Assembly (NCBI GenBank): GCA_021186555.1
Contig: JAJKFL010000002.1
Span: 32,408,089 to 32,472,088 of the forward strand
Source: Reticulitermes speratus
Taxonomy: Eukaryota > Arthropoda > Insecta > Blattodea > Rhinotermitidae
Direction of reading: 5' to 3'
Length of the DNA: 64,000 nucleotides
Shown one piece after another: positions 45,938 to 57,532 of the stretch; positions within the stretch are counted from its first letter, which is position 1; each line of letters begins with the position of its first letter. The translations under genes were made by a program, and so were the position numbers. Under the pieces are notes generated by a model. That model was not told the origin of the DNA. It was given only the letters and a program-made list of their open reading frames with translations, and searched no databases.

Positions 45938-46197
45938 GTGTGGCCGATCTCGGTGGCCGTGCCGTCTAAAGCGTAGGTCTGCGGCCTTTCGATTGTTGGG
46001 GTCGCGGGTTCGAATCCCCCTGAGGGAGTGGATGTTCGTCTTTTGTGAATGTTGTGTGTTGTGCACGTAGAGGCCTCTGCGACCAGGTAATCACTGTTTC
46101 AGAGGAGTCCTACAGGGTAACTGTGTGTGATCTATAAACCTCAACAGTGAGGCGGTCTAGGCCCGCGTTGGGCTGTTGCGCCACAGAAAAAAAATAA
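45938..46197 (+). mobile_element. Full-length tRNA-derived SINE (second family)
   Basis: Head GGCCGATCTCGGTGGCCGTG, perfect B box GGGTTCGAATCCC (46006-46018), body AGGCCTCTGCGACCAGGTAA and GAGGCGGTCTAGGCCCGCG, A-rich tail. Same family as the copy with target duplications at 27056-27354, in opposite orientation. Confidence 0.8.
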
Positions 46198-46899
46198 AAA
46201 CCCTGTATGCATCAGAGTCTATGACTTTGTCGCAGTCACCTCACGAGTGGCGAATACGAAGGTAAACCCGTTGCTATAAGATCGGTCTAACAAAGGATTT
46301 AGCATGACGTAGAGGATTTCTTCTTTCGCATTTTTCCGACAGACTGAAAACGATAACTACGTGACAAAACCTTCGCAACTTTCCGTGAACGGGACATCCG
46401 AAGTACATGTAATGATATGCTGTCTTAATGAAACGGGACATTTGGACGGAAGGTATTAATTTCTGTTGTGAAATAGGTCTGCGCTCACTGCACTAATGTT
46501 TTCAGATGTCCAGCTACATTGTGATGCGGATAAAAAAAAGAGAGCCTGACTAGCAACTAGAACTATTATTCACAGCCCGTCATTTCTTCCCGCGTTTTTC
46601 CTGGCCCCTTGACTTTCTACCGACCGTGAACTACGCTTGTCCGATGTTGCCAAGCCTCCCACTGTCATGAATTTGCTACATGCCAGCGCAACATGCGGCA
46701 AACCAATAGCATACTATAACCACGTGCAGTTCCTACACTTCCCTCATTGCACCCAGGACAGCAGCGTGACTGTCCCGAAGTCTACAGTGAAGGAAGCATC
46801 CAACAAGGAAGGACTTGAACTTACTTTCTTTGCAATGAAAAGTATATTTTACTGTTATCAGTCGTACAGTCACAACCAACACATACACTGGCAGCACGT

Positions 46900-46945
46900 G
46901 ATCAGGCTACCGGTTTCAGCTCAAACAGCCATCATCAGGCAATTA
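46900..46945 (-). ncRNA. Hammerhead-ribozyme-like motif
   Basis: On the - strand: CTGATGA (46932-46938), T, stem II GGCT-GTTTG-AGCT, GAAA (46914-46917), CCG, GTA, GCC. Canonical CTGATGA and GAAA are intact; stem I is weak. Confidence 0.55.
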
Positions 46946-47096
46946 TAGAGTTTTATTTTCAAGTTTCTGTAGCCTTGGATATGCGTTTGACCAGGCTTCA
47001 TAATTTTAATATTAGACAACCCCGTTGGTATGTACATGTAAAAGTATATTTTAATCTTATGAGTAGTACAGTCACAGCTCAAAGAGCCATCATCAG

Positions 47097-47142
47097 CAAT
47101 GCCTGATGATGGCTCTTTGAGCTGAAACTGGTAGCCTGATCA
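47097..47142 (+). ncRNA. Hammerhead-ribozyme-like motif, canonical core
   Basis: CTGATGA (47103-47109), T, stem II GGCTC-TTT-GAGCT, GAAA (47124-47127), C-TG-G, triplet GTA (47131-47133), GCC. All invariant core bases present. Stem I pairs only two or three bases, so folding as a monomer would be marginal. Confidence 0.6.
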
Positions 47143-47353
47143 CGTGTCGCAAGTGTATGTGTTGGTTGTGACTGTACTACTTATAAGAGTAAAATATACT
47201 TTTGCATGCACATACCAACGGGGATGTCTAATATCAAAATGTCTTTGCAATCATTAACACAATTTCTAGCCATGTCTGGAGATAATCGCCAGGATTCAAT
47301 TTAGTCACCAAGGTCCTTCTTCGTAGTACACGTTAATATTTTGCAGCCTTACA

Positions 47354-47853
47354 CTCTAATTCAGTGGTTCCCAAAGTGGGCGGTACAGCCCCCTGGGGGG
47401 CGGTAGGATTACCGAGGTGGGCGCTAATAGATACGAGAGGTGGAAGGGAGCACTGTTATTATCACAGGGGGGCGCTAGTAGACAAGTAGTGCATTTATTT
47501 TTACAATAAAATTCAAATTAAGTAATTTTTGTGTTAAAAAAAAAATGAACTAAATTTCTTAGTACTTTAATTTATGAATCTTATTCAAGCACACATTATT
47601 TTTTAATAAACTATTGCTAGATGAATTATTGTTAATCATAAAAAATAAAATAAATTCTAATTTATTAATTAACACTTAAAATATTAAGTTTAACTCTTAT
47701 AATATTATTTAAACGATTTTTTTAAATATAAAATAAAAGTGGAAACAAAAGCGCATTTATGTTTTTTAAAAAAGGTAGGGGGACGCTGTGGGTGTGTATA
47801 TGGAACCAAGGGGGCGGTGGACCGAAAAAGTTTGGGGAACCACTGCTCTAATT
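47354..47853. mobile_element. 484-bp hAT-type MITE with perfect 8-bp target duplication
   Basis: CTCTAATT lies at 47354-47361 and again at 47846-47853. Element 47362-47845 starts CAGTGGTTCCCAAAGTGGGC and ends in the complement of CAGTGGTTCCCCAAACTTTT. CAGTGGTTCCCAA ends with an 8-bp duplication are diagnostic of a widespread non-autonomous hAT group. The interior is AT-rich and non-coding. A clean duplication implies a fairly young insertion. Confidence 0.93.
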
Positions 47854-47907
47854 CATTGAACGTGCATACTTTTAAGGAAAGTGATCACTGTTATATCATA
47901 CGAGACA

Positions 47908-48150
47908 GCCAGGGGCTTTCAGTCAGCAAGGTGACCGAGGACTATGGGCTCGATTCCCAGGAGGGTAGAGGTCTTTCCTTTTCCCGTGGCGTCCAGACTG
48001 GGTCCCCTCCAGCCCAGTGAGTACGGAGGGAATAGAACGGACTGGGCATAAAATTAACCACTCACCTCCACCTGGTGCCAAGCTTAAGAATGCACACAAC
48101 TACATCTCCACTCGTCACGTCTTCGCGGCGTGGTGCTAAACTGAACACAG
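47908..48150 (+). mobile_element. tRNA-derived SINE
   Basis: Degenerate head with ATGGGCTCGATTCCCAGG B box, GCGTCCAGACTGGGTCCCC, CCACTCACCTCCACCTGGTG, TTAAGAATGCACAC. Confidence 0.6.
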
Positions 48151-49139
48151 AGAGCACATACTTTTACGTGGTACTGTAGGCATATTAGCTTTATGGAGCA
48201 GGTGCTGTCTTGATAAGTCACTATTCTCTGAGCTAGTCAAGAATGTTCTTCTCGTTACAGAAACCAAATGTTTATTATCGTGTTCACAACAGTCCTCCAC
48301 TGCATTCTATTCTGCGCCAAATGAATTCAGTAAATCATAAACTTACGTTCTTAAAACAGTATTAAATTTACAATATTTATAAATTGATAATTAACACCTA
48401 GAAAAGCAGAAATAAAAAGAAGCTTTCCAGAATGGGCAGCGGTTCGCAGAATACAGACAATCCCGTCCATAATAAAAGCACAGATGAATTCAACAGCATA
48501 ACGTTTCATCATGTTTTGAACTTTTTGTGTGAAATACTTCTTACCCGTGTATCTTCACGCATGCCAGATGACAGACAGACCATGCATGTCATGACTTACG
48601 AAGAGCTTCATGATTTCGCGTCTCACACAGGAAAGGCATTTTTGATGCATACTGCGTCTTCAAAGAAGCGCACTTTGGATTTACCTGTCTTTAATGTCAC
48701 CGAAAATTTGTTCAGTGTTGTGTTTCTTGCTTGTTATACAGTTCTGCAGCAGTCACAATGATGCCACAGTCCACAAATAACAAGTTTCCCTAATTTCAAA
48801 ACCAACCCTTCCACATTTATCAGTTAGAAACTTCGTGAAACTTATATTTTTCCTTCATTTTTTAAAGTTACTTAAATCGCACAGTCTGTTTCACTGTGAC
48901 ACATGTTATACGTGAACGAACTCATTAACCGTGTAGAGCGCAGTGGTAAACAAATACACGTACCACCTGCTTTTACACTAAGACTTCCGCATTTTGCCTA
49001 CAAAGCATATTTATGTGTCTTCCATTATTTTCCAAATTAAAAGCGGTTACTTTCTAAAATAACCTTAACTGGCCAGTCTTTGTAACCATGGTAAAAGTAT
49101 GGTTGTCGATGTACATGCCATAAAGGCATACGTATAACC

Positions 49140-49355
49140 CCAAGCATTCTTAACCTCCGTATACTAGATGAAGGTTAGCGGTCAGCTTCAGGTACCGACT
49201 GCAAACCCCCCGGGGAAAGAGCCTCTGTACCCAATTGGTGGGCCCATATCAGCTCTGGAAGCTTTGGTGAACAGAAAAATCTCTTGCCCCTGCCGGGAAT
49301 ATAACCATGATTTCTTAGTCTTCCATCCCGTAACCTAGTCTTTGTAAAGGAGGCG
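49140..49355 (-). mobile_element. tRNA-derived SINE
   Basis: Reverse copy: CATTCTTAACCTCCGTATAC, GGTCAGCTTCAGG, CCCAATTGGTGGGCCCATAT, then tRNA-like head near 49300-49350. Confidence 0.6.
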
Positions 49356-49904
49356 CGGTGTTTGGATGAAATTCTTTCTTCAAAGAGTTAATTAGCTTCT
49401 CCTCATGCTCTTCGTTACACTCTATGTCAATAGAATACACTTACATGTCACAGATTTGAAATCGGCCTGCACTAGTCAAAGAACTTCACACAATTTAAAG
49501 CGCGCTGTTAGTGTCGGTGCTGCGTTACGGAACCATTTCAAATTTTGACTGCAAATCCAGAGAAAGATTCAGCCAGAAAATCTGATCTGGAAAGAACGTA
49601 AAATACAAGCCCGGCTGTTACGTTACGCACTTGTGCAGTTGTCCTCATTGCTGCAGCATATTTTTGCTAAGCACAACTTATGCGATATGTGAATGGAAAC
49701 TAGAAAACTATTCGCTATGTATAACGAGTCGTGTTTACCCATGCCTGTAGACCGCCCAGAAAAATCGTCACAGTGTTAACAGAAATATAATGTATCTTTA
49801 TTGACTGGTTCCAGTGACTTTCTGTCTCCATTTTGCTACCTTCACATTTCGTTTCTGTCATTAGATTTTTTACTGTCATGAACCATTGAAGTAATAATTT
49901 TATT

Positions 49905-50435
49905 GTCCTGTTTTACAGAATAAATATCCAGGTACTGCCTTGTCCTATTTTACAGAATAAATATCCAGGTACTGCCTTGTCCTATTTTACAGAATAAATA
50001 TCCAGGTACTGCCTTGTCCTATTTTACAGAATAAATATCCAGGTACCTGCCTTGTCCTGTTTTACAGAATAAATATTCAGGTACCTGCATTGTCCTATTT
50101 TACAGAATAAATATCCAGGTACCTGCCTTGTCCTATTTTACAGAATAAATATCCAGGTACCATGCCTTGTCCTGTTTTACAGAATAAATATTCAGGTACA
50201 TGCCTTGTCCTATTTTACAGAATAAATATCCAGGTACCTGCCTTGTCCTATTTTACAGAATAAATATCCAGGTACCTGCCTTGTCCTGTTTTACAGAATA
50301 AATATTCAGGTACCTGCCTTGTCCTATTTTACAGAATAAATATCCAGCTACCTGCCTTGTCCTATTTTATAGAATAAATTTCCAGGTACCTGCCTTGTCC
50401 TGTTTTACAGAATAAATATCCAGGTACCTGCCTGC
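49905..50435. repeat. 37/38-bp tandem repeat, about 14 copies
   Basis: Unit GTCCTATTTTACAGAATAAA followed by TATCCAGGTACCTGCCTT. The first copies lack one C (37 bp). Each unit holds AATAAA and the palindrome GGTACC. Confidence 0.95.
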
Positions 50436-51034
50436 GCTAAAGCGTTCAAAATTTTGATTTTCGAAATTCTGGTTCTGTTGGTTCTAATGCAAAGTTCGTG
50501 TTCGGGCTACTCACCAATGAATGTATTTTTGCCTTTACGCAGAACAAGTGTAATTGGATTAAGAACTGGGAAAGCAAAACAGAAAAGGAGAAAACCCGAG
50601 TGAATTTGCCGCCACTGGAAGTAGCTTATACGAATGAAACATAAACTATTCTTAATGGCGATAGTGAAGATTAGCGCGACTGAAGAATTAACTCTGCACA
50701 AGAAATGTGGAAATTCGAGCTGGATATTAATAGGGGAAAAGAAAGAGTTCAGGATTATTCATTCTGAAATGTTGTATTCAGTTAAGCGAGCCAAAAATGA
50801 TTTTCAGATAGGTAAATTTGCATCGAGTCAAATAGAGAAAAACTGAATCAGTATTTAAATTGTGCTCTGTTGGTATGTGAATTGCCCAGGGTGAATTTCC
50901 TCAGTGACCGAGCGTCTTGGGTCACGTAGTGTCTCCAGTTTACAGAAGACAGAGTAGATTGGCAACGCACATAGGATGTCGGCGGGGCCATATCTCTTAC
51001 ATATCTATTAATGTCATGTTTTTCTGTGTGTGGT

Positions 51035-51300
51035 GAAGGGCCCCGCAGTAGATGCTACGGACGTACCGCAGCCTTGAGGCTTATTGTGCAACCCTTGTGA
51101 TGAAAATGATTAGCTTTCTTCCGTGTAATGGAGCACAGGTAGTATGAAATTGACAGGGGAAAACCGAAGTACTCGGGAAAAACCTGTCCCAGTGCCACTT
51201 TGTCCACCACAAATCCCACATGGACTGACTCGGGACCAAACCCGGGCCTCCGTGGTGAGAGGCTGGCGACTAACCGCCTGAGCCATGGCACGGCCAAATG
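51035..51300 (-). mobile_element. tRNA-derived SINE (third family)
   Basis: On the - strand it starts GGCCGTGCCATGGCTCAGGC, has a B box GGTTTGGTCCCG, and continues through CATGTGGGATTTGTGG to a 3' AGGGGCCCTTCACC-side. Sister copy at 57533-57805 in opposite orientation. Confidence 0.75.
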
Positions 51301-51334
51301 TCACGCTTTCCTTAATGCAATCCGAGTCTTTTAG

Positions 51335-51500
51335 TATTTCACACCAGTGCTGCTGGGGTCTCCGTTCTTCTGGGACGTGGCTCTTCTTGAGTGGGTGGTT
51401 GCTGCCCGACGTTTGGTCGTTTGACCCTTGACGATGAGACCACTATTCTCTCTCGAAACGTCGGGCACCAGTCACCGGCTGACGGAAATCCCGCTTTAAT
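51335..51500 (+). mobile_element. Hammerhead-bearing element fragment
   Basis: CGTTCTTCTGGGACGTGG terminus, then TTTGACC, TTGACGA (51428-51434), stem II GAGA/TCTC, GAAAC (51455-51459), GTC, GGGCACCAG. C3 is U or an extra U is present. Confidence 0.55.
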
Positions 51501-51910
51501 TGAAGATATTTGAAAGTTTTATGCAGTATTTATCTATCTATTGATTATATTTGGACAGTGTAAATTGTGCGAGACATTCTTGATGGACAAGAAGTTCTGG
51601 CAGTTGACTGTACTCCCGTCTCTCTAATGACTGGTTTTCATTATTGTCACAGATTTTTACCTGTCACCGTTACGTTACAAGTGCAATTAGGTATAATTGT
51701 TATGAGGTCAGATGTAAGTGGGAGCACCACACACACACAAAACTAGGAGGAGAATAGGTGGTATTGGGATGGTTGTAACTACTGGCAGATTAGCGTTACG
51801 TAGATAGTGATATTTGTTGCTGCTTATTAAGGTTGAATGGGCTGCGCACTGCAAAAAACCTGGTGTCAGCAGGCATAGCAACTGTCACATTATGTGTACT
51901 TGGCTCAATT

Positions 51911-52262
51911 AATAAATCTATCTATCTATGTTTATTCTATCTATATTCCATCTATCTATGTATATTTTATCTATATATCTATAATATGTCTATTTATCTA
52001 TGTATATTCTATCTATCTATATTCTACCTATTTATCTATCTATGTATATTCTATCTATCCATCTATCTATATTCTATCTATCTATATTTTATCTATCTAT
52101 CTATGTATATTCTATCTATCTATCTACGTGTATTCTATCTATCTATGTATATTCTATCTATATTCCATCTATCTATCTATGTATATTCTATCTATCTATC
52201 CATCTATCTATATTGTATCTATATTCCATCTATATTCTATCCATCTATCTGTCTATCTAATA
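51911..52262. repeat. (ATCT)n-derived satellite tract
   Basis: Interrupted tetranucleotide array TCTATCTATGTATATTCTAT. The three overlapping isoleucine/tyrosine-rich frames across it are artefacts. Confidence 0.95.
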
Positions 52263-52340
52263 ATACAAGTATCTGCAAGTGATGGGACCGAAGTCGAACC
52301 CTTTGAATTCTAGGTGAGTACACCACCTACCATTCCAGAA

Positions 52341-52737
52341 TACAGGGCATACACAAAAGAATGGTGCGGTTTCAAAAGTGAATAAAAAATTTATGTTTCA
52401 CATTACACGGGCACAACATATACCGTCAGCTGCGGCAACTGTCCAAGTTTCTCATGCGCTACCAGCAGTTCGCTTCTCATGCTTACTGTGTGGCCGCGGG
52501 GCCAGTTTCAAAGATGGCCATTACAGCGGACATGCTACACCGGGTCTGGGATGAGTTTGATTACCGTGTGGATGTGTGTCGTGTGACCCAGGGTGCACAC
52601 ATTGAAGGATTTTAATTACCAAATGAGAAACTTGGACAGTTGCCGCCGCTGATGGTGTAAGTTGTGCCCGTGTAAGGTGAGAAATAAAATTTTTATTCAC
52701 TTTTGAAACCGCACCATTCTTTTGTGTATGCCCTGTA
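52341..52737 (+). mobile_element. 393-bp Tc1/mariner-type deletion derivative with TA target duplication
   Basis: Element 52343-52735 starts CAGGGCATACACAAAAGAAT and ends with its inverted copy; flanks are TA. Terminal inverted repeats run to about 115 bp with a few mismatches (through GGCAACTGTCCAAGTTTCTC). Between them a + strand frame (52523-52615) reads ADMLHRVWDEFDYRVDVCRV, then TQGAHIEGF and stops. This is the typical C-terminus of mariner-like transposases. The rest of the gene is deleted, so it could move only with a transposase supplied elsewhere. Confidence 0.88.
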
Positions 52738-53821
52738 TTCAAAATGTGCGGGTTTCGTCCCAACAGTCACCGATATTATAAAAAAAATGAGCCCCGGATG
52801 ACAAGAATGTAAGTACAGTGACATCCAGCGGGCTGAAATTGCATGGCCTGACCATATGCTCGTCAAGATTCGTGATGTAACAGGAACTCAGCAATTGGTC
52901 CCCAGACGCATGAAATGCGTTTTAATGGAGGTAAAGTTCCACCAATTCTACCCCTCGGCTGAATTTGCTAGCTTTTTGGTCCGGCCGCTTCCATGCTACC
53001 TGTATATATCGGATAGGCAATGTGGTGGACAAGTATAGAAACACGGTCTTCAATTTTGTGTGCACTAATTACACTGATATCGCTTTATGAATGTCTGTAG
53101 GACAGATAGTAGAAGCAGGGAATGTTATTGGAGTGACTAGTACTATTGAGCTATAACCGTTGATGTAACGGGACTTACTGCGTGTGTGTGAGAAGCGTAA
53201 CGGTACTAGTCTTTTGGCTGCACGGTCGGTCAGATGCAGGAATTCTTTCAAAGGCCACAAGAATCTTCATCTCCGCCCATAAGCGCTCATGTTTGAAAGG
53301 GCAAGTCTCTCTTTCACTCATCGGCTTCAGAACATGCCCAGAAACCACTAGACCGGAATTTTGTCATACAGTTCACTATTGATATTTTTATGCTCACTTT
53401 TCTGTTTCATTACGTTTGCTTTCGCGATTTTCGGTGTGTAACTCTCTTGAATCACAAGAGAACGATAATTGGTTCCCTAGTAATAAGAAAGTTTACTCAG
53501 TTGCATTCCTTTAAAAAATTAACCCTTTAAGGACGAAAAGTAATCATTTTATTTACAGACCCAATTCGTACAGCGCAGTAAACACTTACTACCTCGGTTA
53601 TAAAAATCAATCATTGAGTGTTGTATAGGCAAAAATTCTATGCTTTTTTTTTCTGAGATACACACCAAACATATAAAAGCTCTGTGGGCAGAATGTAGAA
53701 TTTTCGAATGTTAAAACTGATGGTACATACAGTAACCGCTAGACTAAACCGGTTAATTAAAATAAAACCATCCCTGGTACAGATATCTGTAACAATTTCT
53801 ATAACGTATAAACCTTTATGA

Positions 53822-53890
53822 GCCAATCCCTGTGGCCGCGCGGTCTAAGGCGTGGGTCTACGACCACTCGCTTGCTACGCCTAGGTCCTC
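53822..53890 (+). mobile_element. SINE head fragment (second family)
   Basis: GCCAATCCCTGTGGCCGCGC followed by GGTCTAAGGCGTGGGTCTAC. Matches the 5' tRNA-like half of the SINE at 27056-27354; cut off before the B box. Confidence 0.6.
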
Positions 53891-53892
53891 AA

Positions 53893-54060
53893 GTGGTCTC
53901 TTTTCCTCAGGTTTCCCTACCAAAACCATCTGTGCACCTCTCCACTCCTCCATACATGCCACATGGCCCGCCCATCTCATTCTTCTTGCTTTGATCACCC
54001 GCATAATATTTGGGGAGGAGTACAGATCATGTAGTTTCTATATGAAAGTGACGTTTAGTT
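53893..54060. mobile_element. Dispersed retroelement fragment
   Basis: Sequence TCCCTACCAAAACCATCTGT to GGGGAGGAGTACAGATC. Its + strand translation (FPTKTICAPLHSSIHATWPA) resembles a repeat-encoded peptide common in cockroach and termite data. Fragment only. Confidence 0.4.
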
Positions 54061-54412
54061 GTTCCTGCTCCCAGGAAATACACCATCACGCTTGTGCTAT
54101 AGCGAGAGTAGAAGCAAAGCCCCACCTTGCCACTAAATTGAGCTAAATGGTGAGACACATATTTCGGCCACACGGCGTGATCAAGACACTGAGTATGAGC
54201 CAGCAGGGGTACTTTCGCAGCTTATGGAAACGGTGTTCAGCGAGCAGAATGGAAAAGTGTCCCTCAAAAAGGAGGCAGCGTGTTTCTCCGAAACATTGAT
54301 ACCCATCTAACAAACGACACGCTGTCACAGCCCAGAAGACTAATATTCATGTTCACCGCCATCAGACCCTCAACTCTCAAGGGTTAATATTGCCCTTGCG
54401 CACTTGACTTCT

Positions 54413-54740
54413 GTTCGTGAGGTGCGCGATCGCATCCCGGCAACGTTATCGTATATCCTGACAGAAAATCGAGCTTCGATTCCCGGCTGAGGCGGAGGTT
54501 TTTCTCTTCTCCACAGCGTCCAGAGGGGTTTAGGCTAATTCCGTTCCACTACTTCCTGGGTATCTTACACCTGCTCCCAAAGTTGCTGGATCACTCAGCC
54601 GCCCATCCAACAAATTCTGATGGTCTTTCTTCGGGTTCAGCAGCCGTACGTGATGCTGATCATTCACCTCCATCTCGTACCGAAGTTAAGAATTCATGTA
54701 TATATATCTTCACTCCCCCATACTCCTTCACGATTTGGTG
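54413..54740 (+). mobile_element. tRNA-derived SINE
   Basis: AGCTTCGATTCCCGGCTGAG (B-box region), CAGCGTCCAGAGGGGT, CATTCACCTCCATCTCGTAC, AAGTTAAGAATTCATG, GGTGCTTAATCAAGC. Confidence 0.6.
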
Positions 54741-54774
54741 CTTAATCAAGCACAGGAACAACTGTATCTTTTCT

Positions 54775-54915
54775 ACAGTGTTGACTTTGATGGCTCAGGT
54801 CTTCTGGGTTGATACACTGAGTAGCAGGTTATTGGTTCCAGACATTCGGCTTCATCTTCAAGGGTCAAGGAGTTCTAGACCCTTGAAGATGAAGGCGGAA
54901 AAGTTAGAATTTGTA
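54775..54915. mobile_element. Short palindromic hammerhead-family fragment
   Basis: CTTCATCTTCAAGGGTC and GACCCTTGAAGATGAAG form a tight inverted repeat around 54860-54893. CGGAAAAG follows where CGAAACG is expected. Confidence 0.5.
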
Positions 54916-55053
54916 TAACATAATAGAATATTTATTAATTAGGTCAGTATTACAGCCTTCCAAATTGTACAACACACGAAACTGCGCACGGTAATACCGT
55001 TTTTTACAGCGCGAAGCCCTCACACATTATTCACGTTTTTAATTTTTATTGGT

Positions 55054-55305
55054 TTATGTTAGGTCCGGAGATCGAATACCGGTGGGGGCGAGACTTTCAG
55101 CAACCGTCCATACCGGCCCTGGGGCCTACCCAGTCTCCTGTAAAATGGGTACCGGGTCCTTCCCGGGGGTAAAGCGACCGGGGCATGGCGTTGACCATCC
55201 ACCCCCATCTAGCGCCGAGGTTAAAGAAAGAGTAGGGCTATACCTCTACTCCCCCTCTGGGCCTTCATGTCCTGTTCTAGGGTGAACTTTACCTTTTTAT
55301 CTTAC
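55054..55305 (+). mobile_element. tRNA-derived SINE, 5' truncated
   Basis: Closely matches the SINE at 30495: GGAGATCGAATACCGGTGGG, CCATACCGGCCCTGGGGCC, AAAGCGACCGGGGCATGG, TATACCTCTACTCCCCCTCT. Confidence 0.8.
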
Positions 55306-56089
55306 TACTCATTCTGGCTGTCTTCCATTTTTCCTTATACAGTGCTGCAATCTGCCTATTATATAAAACATTCCCTAAACGTCCTAATTCTGCAGTCTTA
55401 ATGCAACTATCTTCATAAATTCTCTTATCGTGAATTACGAATCCTGCCACTCAGCGTAACAACTCAGCATACTTGAATTGTCAACTGTACCTTTATCAAT
55501 GTGACTACCTCAAAATGTGAGCTACAAACTACACAACCCCGTAGCCTTAGTTGCGTCGTATTTTGACAGGTGCAGCTCTCATTAATCCCCCTGTGTATAA
55601 ATTCGCAACGGACGGCCTAGTGTCCATTAAAATGGTCACCCGGATTTATACCTGATACTTTGAGGAACTACTTGGCTTGTAACCTTTTTTCAGAAGTGTG
55701 AAAGTTTGGGGAGGGTACGTCTTTATGTGGAGGTAGCGACAAATTGCACGCCAGTTTTACGGCCACATTATTTTCTCTAAACTACCTGGGTACCGTTACG
55801 TTTGCCACAAAGTTTAGTTCTCTCACTGAGTATAAGTTTCTTTCTTTCCTTCTTTATTTTGTTGCATACGCAATAGAATGCAACAAAAGCAAAGCAAAGA
55901 ATGTTTTTACACAACATAATTCAATTGTAACTTTTTCGTTACCTAGCCTTCTAAAGGTCCTGCCTTTAACAGCAACCCGTTATGCTGTAAGTATTTCGCA
56001 TCCTGGTTCTACTGCCTCACAACATACTGTTTCTTTTTTTACCAAAAAAACTAAATATTGCGAGACCTGAATGTTCTCACAAAGGTGTC

Positions 56090-56260
56090 GAAAATGGTCC
56101 AAGTCTTCTGGGATGTTGCGTCTTGTCGATTGGTTAACAGTTATGTAGAATTTTCGAAGGAGCATGACTTGATCGACAGGCTCAAGCAGTCTTTGAAGTC
56201 TTGCAGATCTTGTTGGCAGACTGGGATAGGATTTTAGGAAGCTGTGGGTCATGTTCTTGT
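56090..56260 (+). mobile_element. Hammerhead-family element terminus
   Basis: GTCTTCTGGGATGTTGCG followed by GATTGGTTAACAG matches the outer arm of the 32.8/41.5/61.9 kb family; the rest is decayed. Confidence 0.4.
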
Positions 56261-56658
56261 CACTGCATCGCAGGAGAAAGAGTAAGGAACTGGCTAGCTT
56301 TACTTTCCGGAAAATTTACTAATCCGTAGACGCATCGTGGAGGTGTACAATGTGTGTTGCTGAATATTCCTGTTTTCTGTTGCATGTTTCAGACTGCAAT
56401 ACTTTCCGTATTATGTTGTGTCACGTTCCAAGTACAGCTGTCTTTCGTAGCGAATCTATTGAATTTTTTCTGGTATGGCTTCCAAATTTTTCTTTAAAAC
56501 TTTTGTTACCATTACTTTGGCTCAAATTATTAGTAGTATAATCATACATTTCATGTTCCACATACATAAACTCTTGTATTTTCGTTTATTTTCTGCTTCC
56601 TTTTGCGTGACATTCCTGCCCACTGTATTTGCCACATCCGCATCCACTGGTATTGCCA

Positions 56659-56659
<1 letters not shown>

Positions 56660-56694
<35 letters not shown>

Positions 56695-56730
56695 CATCAT
56701 CATCATCATCATCATCATCATCTGCTACAG
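56660..56730. repeat. (ATT)n(ATC)n compound microsatellite
   Basis: Uninterrupted ATT triplets passing into CAT triplets; the flanking frame (IIIIII, SSSSSS) is an artefact. Confidence 0.95.
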
Positions 56731-56823
56731 AATACGCACAGTGAGCTCTTTACCCTGTGACAAAGTGGCTTCGGATCGTGACGCTGCCCACTCACCTATG
56801 CTAGAGGTAACATGTCAGCAAAT

Positions 56824-56873
56824 GCAGGTGTTATCAGAATTCCAACAGCCTTTGTGATTCTAATAACACCTGC
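56824..56873. repeat. 50-bp hairpin
   Basis: TGCAGGTGTTAT and ATAACACCTGCA pair perfectly; the stem extends by AGAAT/ATTCT after a bulge, with a loop of about 15 bases. Origin unknown. Confidence 0.6.
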
Positions 56874-57532
56874 ACTACTCAAAACCACGCCGTGTGGACA
56901 GAATAAAGTTAGGGATGTCCGCACGGCATAACAATTCTGGAGCCTTCGCTCTATTATGACCTGTTATTCCCATTCTTCATATTAGTAGTGCATACTTTCC
57001 TCGCCGTCACTACTTTCGTTTGAATTGGATGAGAGTTATGTTCAGATCGTAAACTGTTTCATCGGCCTCGCTGCTTCTGCCTTACTTCTTGTACTTCTCT
57101 CTAGTTACATTCAGTAAACAACACGCAAATTGTAACAGGATCCTTGCATATTGCATGGGAAGATGTCACACTATAAACTTCACAGTGAGAGGGGTGTGAA
57201 AAATACGGAATATTAAGCCCCACCACACTCCTTGCTCCTTTATTTTCAAACATATTCTAGAGTAATAATAACGATTAGTGCAAGTGTCTTTGTCATAATT
57301 CTAGAGGGTGGATAATGCGTGGTAGCGTCTAAATGCGTTTGTAAAAAATGTTAAGTGCAAGGCAGCTGACGACAGACGTACCCTGCACTCTGTATTCCGT
57401 GTTTCTTAAAAATGTCAGTGATGAAGCAAAACGGCAGGCTTCTCATTCACGCCCTTCCCTTCGCAAATCTAATGCAAGTCCTAAAAATTAAAGTATAATT
57501 GCGATATTAATTTTTATTAATAATTATTTAAT

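Larger units (their letters stand above)
46845..47225. mobile_element. Composite hammerhead-bearing inverted element
   Basis: AAGTATATTTTACTGTTATC at the left (46840s) is repeated directly as AAGTATATTTTAATCTTATG (47040s) and inversely at the right end (AGTAAAATATACTTTTGCAT). CAACCAACACATACACT and its complement also flank it. Two ribozyme-like cores face opposite ways. The layout resembles a tandem-plus-inverted terminal-repeat insertion. Confidence 0.65.

Noticed and set aside
48432-48761. 109-codon + strand ORF
   Set aside because: No recognisable family, no splice or promoter context, and ORFs of this length occur by chance in the window.
51833-52313. Ile/Tyr-rich ORFs of 86-149 codons
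   Set aside because: Translation of an ATCT microsatellite.
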